Below, one piece after another: positions 23,408 to 30,632 of a DNA stretch of 58,965 bases; the first letter of the stretch is position 1; each line of letters starts with the position of its first letter. A program made the translations under genes and the position numbers. Source of the DNA: Chloroflexota bacterium (GTDB lineage Bacteria; Chloroflexota; Dehalococcoidia; Lucifugimonadales; UBA3495); contig JAPPGG010000042.1 of NCBI GenBank assembly GCA_028875055.1, positions 1-58,965 of the forward strand, in the 5' to 3' direction. The notes under the pieces are model-generated. The model was not told where the DNA came from. It was given only the letters and a program-made list of their open reading frames with translations, and searched no databases.

Positions 23408-25942
23408 TTACAGCAGGTCCACCGGATCCACGTCAATGGTCACATCGCGGGTCGGCAGGTCGAGGCCTTCCAGGAAACGGTGCAGGTTACGGCCCCGCAG
23501 CAGCAGGTTCCACCGGTAACGGCCGCGGACCCTGGGGGGGATGCCAGGGGCGGGGCCCAGGATGCTGACATCGGTGAGGCCCTGGGACCGTATCCGCTCC
23601 CGCATCAACCGCGCGGCAATGGTAGCCTGCCGCTGGCACGTAGTCGGGTTGGAGTCCTGGTAAAGCAGGCGCACCAGTTGATTGAAGGGCGGGTTGCCCT
23701 GGCGGCGGCGGGTAATGATTTCCGCCCGGGCCAGGGAGGCATAGTCCTGGTTGGCGGCGGCCGTCACGGCATAGTGGTCGGGGTTGTAGGTCTGGATTAT
23801 GACCCTACCCGGCCTGGCCCCGCGGCCGGCCCGGCCCGCCACCTGGCACAGCAGCCCAAAGGCCCGCTCGCCGGCGCGGAAGTCGGGGCGGTAGATGCCC
23901 ACATCGGCCAGAATCACGCCCACCAGCGTAACGTCGGGCAGATCCAGGCCCTTGGCCACCATCTGGGTGCCCACCAGCACCTGCACCTCGCCCCCGGCCA
24001 GGCGGCGCATGGTCTCGTCCGGGTCCATGCCGGAGCGGGCGGCGTCGGAGTCCCATCGCTCCACCGCCACATTGGGAAAGGCGGTCTTGACCTCGTCCAC
24101 CACCCGCTGGGTGCCGATGCCCAGCTGCCGGATGTGACGACCCTGGCAGCGGCGGCAAATGTCGGGCGGGCGGCTGCGCCGGTTGCAGCGGTGACAGCGA
24201 AGCCTGGCTTCCGAGGCGTGGTAGGTGAGGGTGGCCGAGCAACTGCTGCAGGTGACCACGTAGCCGCAGTCGCGGCACTGGACCATGGGCGCGCTACCCC
24301 GCTGGTTGAGGAAAAGGATGGCCTGCTCGCCCCGCTCGATGCACTGGGCCAGGCCCTCGGCCAGGGCCTGGCTGAAGATGCTGCGGTTGCCTTGCCGGAG
24401 TTCCTGGCGCATATCGGCAATTTCCACCCGTGCCAGGCCTGGGGTCTCGCCCGGGTCGGCTGCCCCCGCTCGCTGGGCGCTATCACCGTTCTGGCCGCTG
24501 CCCTGCCCACCGTCGGGCCTGGCGCCGAAGGGAATGCGGTAGGGCAGTTCCAGCAAGTAGTGGCGGCCCTGCAGGGCGTGGTAGTAGGTCTCAATGTCCG
24601 GGGTGGCGCTGCCCAGCAGCACGGTGGCCCCGGTCAGGCGGGCCAGCTCCAGGGCGGCGGTGCGGGCGTGGTAGAAGGGATGGGCCTCCACCTGCTTGTA
24701 GGTCCACTCGTGCTCTTCGTCTATGACGATCAGGCCCAGGCTGGGCAGCGGCGCGAAGAGGGCCGAACGGGGGCCGATAACCACGTCGTAGTCGCCATCC
24801 CGTATCTGCCACCACTGGTCGAACCGCTGCCGGTCGGTGAGGCCGCTGTGGGTGACGGCTACCTTGCCGGGAAACCGGGCGTTGACCCGCTCGACCGTCT
24901 GGGGAGTCAGAGAGATTTCCGGCACCAGGAAGAGGGCCTGCTTCCCCAGGGCTACAGTTTTCGCGATGGCCCGCAGGTACACTTCCGTCTTGCCGCTTCC
25001 GGTTACCCCGTGCAGCAGGAAGGCGCCGGACTGCCGCGACGGGTTCGCCAGGGACTCCGCCACAGCATCCAGGGCCGTTGCCTGATGGGGGTTGAGCACG
25101 GGAGGTTCTTCGGCAACGGGCGGATTGCCCTCGGTGTCCTCCCCTTGCCCGAACCGGTCCCGGCCCTCCACCGACCGCGATTCCAGCCGGACCCATTCCA
25201 GGCCCGCCAAACCCTTTTCCACCAGGGCGTCCCCCACGCCCGGTCCAAACTCCCGGTTGGCCAGGGTGGTGGAGTACCCGTCTCCCGCTTCCCGCACGGT
25301 TTGAAGCAGGTTCTCCTGTCTTGGGGAAACCCGAACGGATAGCTGGGGCCAGTTGCCCAGGGTGTCGGGCAGGCCGGTGGGAAACAAGCGGGAGTCGTAA
25401 CGAAAGGTACGGGGACGGGGAAGGTCCACCAGTCGGTGCACGAAGCCCCGGTCAACCAGGCGGTTAACCTCTCGAATGCCCGCGCGGCCCAGAATTTTGG
25501 CGAAGTCGGCCTCGCTCATCCGGCCCTGCTGGGCCAGGGCGGCCAAGGCGTCCCTGGAAGCGGGTTTCAGGGCCTGGTCGTCGGGGGGTTCAACGGAGCG
25601 GGGCAGGATTCGGGAGCGGACCTGGGCTTTAAATCCGGGAGGCAGGAACAGGGCCAGGGCATCGTAGAGGGAGCAGAGGTAGTAGCTGGCGATCCACCGG
25701 GCCAGCGACAGGGCCGTCTCATCCAGCAGCCGGCCAGGCTCGACGGCCTGCAAAATGTCCCTGGTGACTTCCACCTGGGGCGCGGAGGCCAGTTCCATAA
25801 CCACGCCCTGCAGAATGCGCCGGCCGAAGGGGACCCAGACCAACTGTCCGGGCTCGATTCGAAATCCCTCGGGGATGCTGTAGGAAAAGGTTCGGGAGTA
25901 GCCAACCGGGGCGTCCACCGCTACTTCTGCGTATCTGGTCAT
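23408..25942 (-). CDS. priA: primosomal replication restart helicase PriA
   Basis: It binds stalled forks and D-loops and reloads the replisome. At 844 residues it is somewhat longer than typical. The N-terminal 3'-DNA-binding domain begins AEVAVDAPVGYSRTFSYSIP. The helicase core has Walker A GVTGSGKTEVYLRAI, the DEEH box (VIDEEHEWTYKQ) and GSATPDIETY. The zinc-binding insert has the eight-Cys pattern (CRDCGYVVTCSSC, then CHRCNRRSRPPDICRRCQG). The C-terminal helicase motifs (GTQMVAKGLDLPDVTLVGV, QVAGRAGRGARPG) are complete. A Gly/Gln/Asp-rich loop of about 25 residues lies before the zinc region. Confidence 0.96.
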   Translation of the reverse strand: MTRYAEVAVDAPVGYSRTFSYSIPEGFRIEPGQLVWVPFGRRILQGVVMELASAPQVEVTRDILQAVEPGRLLDETALSLARWIASYYLCSLYDALALFLPPGFKAQVRSRILPRSVEPPDDQALKPASRDALAALAQQGRMSEADFAKILGRAGIREVNRLVDRGFVHRLVDLPRPRTFRYDSRLFPTGLPDTLGNWPQLSVRVSPRQENLLQTVREAGDGYSTTLANREFGPGVGDALVEKGLAGLEWVRLESRSVEGRDRFGQGEDTEGNPPVAEEPPVLNPHQATALDAVAESLANPSRQSGAFLLHGVTGSGKTEVYLRAIAKTVALGKQALFLVPEISLTPQTVERVNARFPGKVAVTHSGLTDRQRFDQWWQIRDGDYDVVIGPRSALFAPLPSLGLIVIDEEHEWTYKQVEAHPFYHARTAALELARLTGATVLLGSATPDIETYYHALQGRHYLLELPYRIPFGARPDGGQGSGQNGDSAQRAGAADPGETPGLARVEIADMRQELRQGNRSIFSQALAEGLAQCIERGEQAILFLNQRGSAPMVQCRDCGYVVTCSSCSATLTYHASEARLRCHRCNRRSRPPDICRRCQGRHIRQLGIGTQRVVDEVKTAFPNVAVERWDSDAARSGMDPDETMRRLAGGEVQVLVGTQMVAKGLDLPDVTLVGVILADVGIYRPDFRAGERAFGLLCQVAGRAGRGARPGRVIIQTYNPDHYAVTAAANQDYASLARAEIITRRRQGNPPFNQLVRLLYQDSNPTTCQRQATIAARLMRERIRSQGLTDVSILGPAPGIPPRVRGRYRWNLLLRGRNLHRFLEGLDLPTRDVTIDVDPVDLL

Positions 25943-26122
25943 AGGCGCTGGCCACCGGCTGGACTGTTATGGACCGGGCAGAATGGGCGGGAGCGGAGAG
26001 TCCCGCTGCGACTTGCCCGGTCAACCCAGGGATTGGACTGTCTGGTCTGGAGGGAGGGGCCGGCCGGAAACAGCGCTTGCCGGCAGCCGTTCAGGCGACC
26101 CGAATCTCCACCCGGAAAACGC

Positions 26123-26503
26123 CTACCGCTGGGCAGCCTCTCCCCGGGGGCGGCGGGGCACCGTCTTTTCCTTGATACGGGCGGCGCGTCCCTGCAGTCC
26201 GCGAAGGTAGTAAAGCTTGGCCCGGCGGACCGAACCCCGGCGGGTTACTTCCAGCGAATCGATCAAGGGCGAATAGAGGGGAAAAATACGTTCCACCCCT
26301 ATGCCTCCACCGGCAATGCGGCGAACGGTAAAGTTGGCCGACGGGCCCGTACCGTTCTGACGGCGGATGACCACACCCTGGAAGGCCTGGATACGCTCTC
26401 GTTCGCCCTCCCTGATGCGGAAGTTGACCCTGACCGTATCACCGGCGCCGAAGTCGGGTATGTTGGGGTTGGTTTCTGGCTGAAGTATCTGGGCGGCTTC
26501 CAT
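26123..26503 (-). CDS. rplS: 50S ribosomal protein L19
   Basis: A structural protein of the large subunit at the 30S-50S interface. Its 126 residues include the family core [32 protein letters not shown] and [18 protein letters not shown], followed by [22 protein letters not shown]. The usual neighbours trmD and rimM are absent. It stands alone between priA and a 600-base repeat-rich gap. The 180-base space to priA contains nothing recognisable. Confidence 0.97.
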   Translation of the reverse strand: MEAAQILQPETNPNIPDFGAGDTVRVNFRIREGERERIQAFQGVVIRRQNGTGPSANFTVRRIAGGGIGVERIFPLYSPLIDSLEVTRRGSVRRAKLYYLRGLQGRAARIKEKTVPRRPRGEAAQR

Positions 26504-26643
26504 TTTCTAAACTAACTGCCTTTCTTTGTCTGGTCCGGACAGGAATGTGTCTCGCGAAACAACGCTGGCGGTCTCCCTCGACCGCTGGCACTAAATCATA
26601 CCACATGACCTGGGGACTTTGCAGGGTCAGCGCTGGGCGGGAT

Positions 26644-26841
26644 GCAGGGTTATCGCATGAGTGAGTAAATGGTCATTCTGAGCTTGCCGAAGAATCTAAA
26701 CTCCTCCCCACCAACTGGCTTTCGGACCCTTAGGGAGGCCGTGGGGAAGGCATTTAGGCCCTTCGGCAAGCTCAGGGCGACATAGCTTTGCCATGTGGAT
26801 ATTAGCCGGCTGTAGACGAATCTTTCATGCGATTGCCCTGG
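26644..26841. mobile_element. MITE-like element, family B (AATCGC ends), copy 1
   Basis: The ends are inverted: GCAGGGTTATCGCATGA at 26644 and TCATGCGATTGCCCTGG ending at 26841. The interior has its own long inverted pair, GAGCTTGCCGAAG and CTTCGGCAAGCTC. Related elements lie at 41524-41765 and 43157-43365. There is no coding capacity. The 26504-27101 gap consists mostly of this element and the next. Confidence 0.7.
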
Positions 26842-26846
26842 GGCGG

Positions 26847-27022
26847 GTAACTGTTCAGAGTTGGTGAGTCACAGTGGACTGGAAGGTGTTATTCCGGCGC
26901 GGGCCGGAATCCGGCAAGGCTGACGGGCCTACGATTTACGCGCAGCAAGGATTCCTGGATACCGCTTTCGCCCTATGACGGGGCTGGCTGGCAGATAAAT
27001 CCCACCAAGTTTGAACAGTTAC
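26847..27022. mobile_element. MITE-like element, family A (GTAACTGTTCAGAGTTGG ends), copy 1
   Basis: Terminal inverted repeats GTAACTGTTCAGAGTTGGTG (26847-26866) and CACCAAGTTTGAACAGTTAC (27003-27022) match at 17 of 20 positions. The 176-bp body, read in reverse complement, aligns with the elements at 45787, 46574 and 52805. It contains a strong ATTCCGGCGCGGGCCGGAAT hairpin. It lies only five bases from the family B element. Confidence 0.8.
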
Positions 27023-27101
27023 TCCGGGCCGCTGCAATTGACAGGTTTGCGAAGCATTAATTACGATAAACCAAGAACGGCAAGGACGAGGGATTCCGCG
27101 C

Positions 27102-28025
27102 TTGCCGCCTGTATGGTACGGTTATTTTCTGATGGTTGCGTACGACGTAAAGCTGGAAAATAACAACATCCTGCCCGAAACACTGGCCATCAGCCACGAT
27201 GTGCCGGCGTTCAGGGGCATTGAATACCTGGCTTACCGCGCCGAGCTTCGCGTCCTCCGCCGCCAGCTTCTGGCCCTGCAGGAATGGGTGGTGGAAACGG
27301 GCCAGCGGGTGGCCATAGTCCTGGAGGGGCGCGACGCCGCGGGCAAGGGCAACATCGCCTCGGCCATCACCCACTATCTCAACCCCAGGACCTCCGGCAT
27401 TATCACCCAGGGAATACCCACACCCCAGGAAATGCGCAACTGGCTTGGGCATTACTACAAGCAAATGCCCCAGCCCGGCGAGCTTATGGTTTACGACCGC
27501 TCCTGGTACTCCCGCGCCCTGATTCAGCCGGCCATGGGCTACTGCACCATGCGCCAGTACCACTACTTTATGAACCGGGTCAACGACTGGGAAAAAGACC
27601 TGGTGGACGAGGGCGTCACCTTCATCAAGCTTTACCTGTCGGTCTCCCGGGAGTCCCAGAACCTGCGATTCCGGCTGCGGCAGGACAGCGACCTGCAGTA
27701 CTGGAAGTATTCGCCCAATGACCGGAAGGTGGCGGAGCGGTGGCAGCTGCTGACCTACTTCAAGGAAAGGATGTTCGCCGTCACCTCCACCGACTACGCC
27801 CCATGGGTTATCATAGAGTCGGACAACAAGCAGCAGGCCCGCCTGAACGCCATCCACTACATCCTGACCCGCTTCGAGTACGAGGGAAAAGATCTGCGGC
27901 CCGAGGTCATCTACCAGGCGCCGGACACCGATATGCTGACCGACGTGGTGGTGGACGGGGTGCTGTTCACGGGCATGAACCGCGATCAGATAGGAATCCT
28001 GGAGCGCATACTGATACATGAATAG
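27102..28025 (+). CDS. ppk2: polyphosphate kinase 2 family protein
   Basis: It transfers phosphate between polyphosphate and nucleotides. The Walker A segment is LEGRDAAGKGNIAS and the lid/Walker B segment is MVYDRSWYSRALIQPAMGYC, as in single-domain (class I-type) PPK2 enzymes that usually make ATP or GTP from the diphosphate. Conserved FIKLYLSVSRESQNLRF and FAVTSTDYAPWVIIESDNK follow. The frame can start at TTG 27102 (GAGGGA upstream) or at ATG 27132; the length is 307 or 297 residues. Its last bases overlap the Nudix gene start by eight, so the two are co-translated. Confidence 0.93.
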   Translation: MPPVWYGYFLMVAYDVKLENNNILPETLAISHDVPAFRGIEYLAYRAELRVLRRQLLALQEWVVETGQRVAIVLEGRDAAGKGNIASAITHYLNPRTSGIITQGIPTPQEMRNWLGHYYKQMPQPGELMVYDRSWYSRALIQPAMGYCTMRQYHYFMNRVNDWEKDLVDEGVTFIKLYLSVSRESQNLRFRLRQDSDLQYWKYSPNDRKVAERWQLLTYFKERMFAVTSTDYAPWVIIESDNKQQARLNAIHYILTRFEYEGKDLRPEVIYQAPDTDMLTDVVVDGVLFTGMNRDQIGILERILIHE

Positions 28026-28482
28026 AGATGAGCTGCCCCGGATGTTCGCCGCCGGAGGCCTGGTCCTCTGCGGCGGTCACGCCCTGGTTATCCGCAAGCA
28101 CCGATTGCTGGACCTGCCCAAGGGCAAACTGGACTACCTGGAAGAACCCTACGAAATATGCGCTCTTCGGGAAATATCCGAAGAGACCGGCCTCCCAGCC
28201 TCCTCCCTCTCCATTCGTTCTCCCCTCTGCCGAACCAGCTATATTTCCTATTATAAGATCGGTCCCGTCAACAAGACGGTCCAGTGGTTCCTGCTGGACT
28301 TCGCCGGCGATTTGTCGGACCCGCTGCAGCCGGACCTGAAGGAAGGCATCGACCAGGCCCGGTGGATGCCCCTGGATGGACTGCTGGAGAAGATGAGGGC
28401 CTCCCGCCCCTACCTGCGTCCCGTCCGCCAGGCCATCGAGCGGGAATTGTACCTGGCGGCGCTGCCCTCCAGCGGGGACTAG
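28018..28482 (+). CDS. Nudix hydrolase
   Basis: A 154-residue Nudix-fold protein that would hydrolyse a nucleoside diphosphate linked to another group; the substrate is unknown. The Nudix box reads GKLDYLEEPYEICALREISEETGL... with REISEETGL complete. Compared with the consensus spacing (G-x5-E-x7-RE) there is one extra residue between the first Gly and the aligned Glu, unless the first of the two Glu residues is used. It overlaps the PPK2 gene by eight bases, suggesting a joint role in nucleotide or polyphosphate balance. Confidence 0.9.
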   Translation: MNRDELPRMFAAGGLVLCGGHALVIRKHRLLDLPKGKLDYLEEPYEICALREISEETGLPASSLSIRSPLCRTSYISYYKIGPVNKTVQWFLLDFAGDLSDPLQPDLKEGIDQARWMPLDGLLEKMRASRPYLRPVRQAIERELYLAALPSSGD

Positions 28483-28570
28483 CACGGGCCTGCCGTACAG
28501 CTGGTGGCGCCATCTCCTTTTTCCCTTTTTGGAAGTGTATAATTTCGGACAGTACCTTTCGAGGCTAGTC

Positions 28571-28825
28571 ATGATTCGACCTGTTGAAATTCAAACGAGG
28601 GATGGATTTCGCCTCTGGTTGAGATATTCGGATGGCGTTACGGGAGAGGTTGACTTGTCTCACCTGGCGGGAAAGGGTGTTTTCGAAGAGTGGAGCGATC
28701 CAGAAAATTTCAAAAAGGCTTTTATCGCCGACCACCGCGCCATCGCCTGGACCGAAGAAATCGAGCTTTGCCCTGACGCACTCTATATGGATATAACGGG
28801 CAAGTCACTGGAGCAATTCGAGTAG
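28571..28825 (+). CDS. DUF2442 family protein
   Basis: An 84-residue protein with the DUF2442 pattern: RPVEIQTRDGFRLWLRYSDG, GEVDLSHLAGKGVFEEW, then an acidic C-terminal 'CPDALYMDI'. The ATG at 28571 follows GAGG; a perfect TATAAT at 28538-28543 suggests its own promoter. Such proteins are often encoded next to DUF4160 partners in toxin-antitoxin-like pairs. No such partner is seen here. Composition is less GC-rich than its neighbours. Confidence 0.75.
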   Translation: MIRPVEIQTRDGFRLWLRYSDGVTGEVDLSHLAGKGVFEEWSDPENFKKAFIADHRAIAWTEEIELCPDALYMDITGKSLEQFE

Positions 28826-28904
28826 GCACAAGACCAACATCCGCGCCACCATTAGATCTCGCCAAGTTTCTATTACCTACACCGTTCCCCCGGAGGCCAG
28901 CCTT

Positions 28905-29939
28905 ATGACCGTACCCGCCACGACCGCAGTCTTTACCGACGTCGCCGCCGAATTCCGGGCAATTACCGAGGCAGCGGGCCTCCACGACAGCTCCTACACC
29001 GGCAGGTTGAAGGCCACCGGCGAAGATGCCCTGGACCTGCTTAACCGCCTGTCCACCAACGGCATCGTTAACCTGGCCCCGGGGCAGGGCGCGCCCACCA
29101 TCCTGACCACCGACCGGGGCCGCATTCTGGACCTGCTGGGCGTGGTGAATACCGGGGAATATACCCTGCTCATCACCAGCCCGGACTGTCAGCAGGCCGT
29201 AATTGACTGGCTGGACAAGTACACCATCATGGAAGACCTGGAGGTGGAGGACATTTCCGGGGAGACGAACCTGTTCACCGTCTGCGGGCCCGACAGCCCC
29301 GCGGCCGTGGCCAGGGCGGCGGGCCTGGAACCGGGCGGGGCGAGCCTGGAGGGCCTGGCCCCCTATTCCGTTCTGCCGGCGGAAATAGCCGGCCACTCCG
29401 CCGTTATCATTCGGCGGCCTTTGGGGGCAATGACGGCCCTTGACGTGGTGGTTGACGCCTCCACCGGCGCCCAGGTATGGGAAACCCTGGCAGCCTCGGG
29501 CGCAACCCCCGTTGGCACGGAGGCTTTCAACGCTGCCCTGGTACACAACGGAATACCCCGCCACGGCCGCGAGATGGGCGACGACTTCAACCCCCTGGAA
29601 GCCGGCCTCATCGGTTCAGTGGACTTTGCCAAGGGCTGCTACATCGGCCAGGAGGTAATCGCCCGCCTGGATACCTACCATAAGGTGCAGAAGTACCTGG
29701 TCCGCCTGGGCTTCTCCGAGGGCGCGCAGGTGGCGGAGGACGCGGTCCTGGAACTGGACGGCCGCAACGTGGGACAGGTAACCTCCCTGTCGCACCTGCC
29801 CTCCACCGGGGAGCTGGTCGGCCTGGGCTACGTCCGCACGGCCAGCGCCAACCCCGGCCAGACGCTGGACCTGGCCGCCCCGTCCACTGGCACGGCCCGG
29901 ATTATCGACCTCCCCCAGCTTTTCGGACCGGGGGAGTAG
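28905..29939 (+). CDS. ygfZ: YgfZ/GcvT-domain folate-binding protein
   Basis: A 344-residue tetrahydrofolate-binding fold of the GcvT/YgfZ superfamily. The YgfZ signature K-G-C-Y-x-G-Q-E is present (DFAKGCYIGQEVIARLDTY), which distinguishes it from the glycine-cleavage T protein. YgfZ proteins support assembly or repair of iron-sulphur enzymes, including tRNA-modifying ones. The C-terminal barrel (GQVTSLSHLPSTGELVGLGYV) is complete. No gcvH or gcvP is nearby. The ATG is preceded by CCCGGAGG with a suitable gap. Confidence 0.9.
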   Translation: MTVPATTAVFTDVAAEFRAITEAAGLHDSSYTGRLKATGEDALDLLNRLSTNGIVNLAPGQGAPTILTTDRGRILDLLGVVNTGEYTLLITSPDCQQAVIDWLDKYTIMEDLEVEDISGETNLFTVCGPDSPAAVARAAGLEPGGASLEGLAPYSVLPAEIAGHSAVIIRRPLGAMTALDVVVDASTGAQVWETLAASGATPVGTEAFNAALVHNGIPRHGREMGDDFNPLEAGLIGSVDFAKGCYIGQEVIARLDTYHKVQKYLVRLGFSEGAQVAEDAVLELDGRNVGQVTSLSHLPSTGELVGLGYVRTASANPGQTLDLAAPSTGTARIIDLPQLFGPGE

Positions 29940-29944
29940 CAGAT

Positions 29945-30022
29945 TTCATCCACGAATGGGCACGAATTGTCACAAATGCGGAAATGCGCTGTTGGTGAAG
30001 ACTCGTGAGCCTGGTGGATAAA
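29945..30022. repeat. CACGAAT-type inverted repeat, full copy
   Basis: The left arm starts TCATCCACGAATGGGCACGA and the right arm ends TTGGTGAAGACTCGTGAGCC followed by TGGTGGAT. It has the same organisation as the copy at 2521-2599. It lies between ygfZ and the toxin-antitoxin genes. Confidence 0.7.
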
Positions 30023-30036
30023 CGCTCCTCAATGGG

Positions 30037-30060
30037 CCAGGCCCATTACCGCCAGGATGA
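30037..30060. repeat. displaced copy of the oligopeptidase 3' end
   Basis: CCAGGCCCATTACCGCCAGG plus ATGA matches 30650-30673 at 22 of 24 positions. On the minus strand it encodes ILAVMGLAH and a stop, while the intact oligopeptidase gene encodes ILAVMGLVEQKV. The toxin-antitoxin genes lie exactly between the two copies. Confidence 0.7.
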
Positions 30061-30072
30061 TCTGGAGGCGCT

Positions 30073-30297
30073 ATGAATCAACTGTTGAAAGAGGCTTTTG
30101 AGAAGGCCTCATTGCTGCCTGAAGACGAACAGGACAAGTTCGCTCGCTTTCTCCTGGCGGAGCTGGAATCTGAACAGCAATGGGCCGAACTCTTTGACCG
30201 GCCGGAATCGGACGATTTCCTGACGCAAATGGCGGATGCAGCATTGGCTGACCACAAGGCTGAAAAGACGGCGCCTCTGAATCTTCAAGACCTTTAA
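30073..30297 (+). CDS. antitoxin-like protein of a type II TA pair
   Basis: A 74-residue acidic protein (LPEDEQDKFARFLLAELESEQQW) of the small helical antitoxin type often found before RelE/ParE genes. It ends two bases before the toxin start. It would bind and neutralise the toxin and may repress the operon. The ATG has GGAGG seven bases upstream. Composition is slightly AT-richer than its neighbours. Confidence 0.75.
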   Translation: MNQLLKEAFEKASLLPEDEQDKFARFLLAELESEQQWAELFDRPESDDFLTQMADAALADHKAEKTAPLNLQDL

Positions 30298-30299
30298 GA

Positions 30300-30569
30300 A
30301 TGCGCTCATTTACCCACCGGGGCTTTTGGGATGCCTACCGGAGACTTCCCCCGCATATCCAGAGACAGTCAAGAGAGGCCTACCGGTTTTTCGAAACGGA
30401 CCCCAACCACCCGAGCCTGGACTTCAAGCGCGTTGGGAGACGCCGCTCAGTCTATTCAGTTCGTATAACGGGCGACTATCGCGCCCTTGGCATGTTGGCC
30501 AGTGGCGACATCGTGTGGTTCTGGATTGGCCCCCATCACGAATACGACAGGCTCCTGGCGAGGCAGTAA
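30300..30569 (+). CDS. RelE/ParE-superfamily toxin-like protein
   Basis: An 89-residue basic protein with the RelE/ParE order: helical N-terminal half (FWDAYRRLPPHIQRQSREAYRFF), then DFKRVGRRRSVYSVRITGDYRALG, IVWFWIGPHHEYDRLL. The R-I-x-x-x-Y-R-A strand and the terminal HHEYD segment are typical of RelE-type mRNA interferases. Its target cannot be told from sequence. It follows the antitoxin by two bases. The pair is framed by copies of the neighbouring oligopeptidase gene end. Confidence 0.82.
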   Translation: MRSFTHRGFWDAYRRLPPHIQRQSREAYRFFETDPNHPSLDFKRVGRRRSVYSVRITGDYRALGMLASGDIVWFWIGPHHEYDRLLARQ

Positions 30570-30632
30570 ACGACCAGCTACCATCGCCAAGGAAGCTCCC
30601 ACAACCGGTTTCTATTTGCCCTTCGTGGATAA

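Noticed and set aside
23480-25342. 620-codon plus-strand frame opposite priA
   Set aside because: Shadow of priA codon bias; no Shine-Dalgarno or domain.
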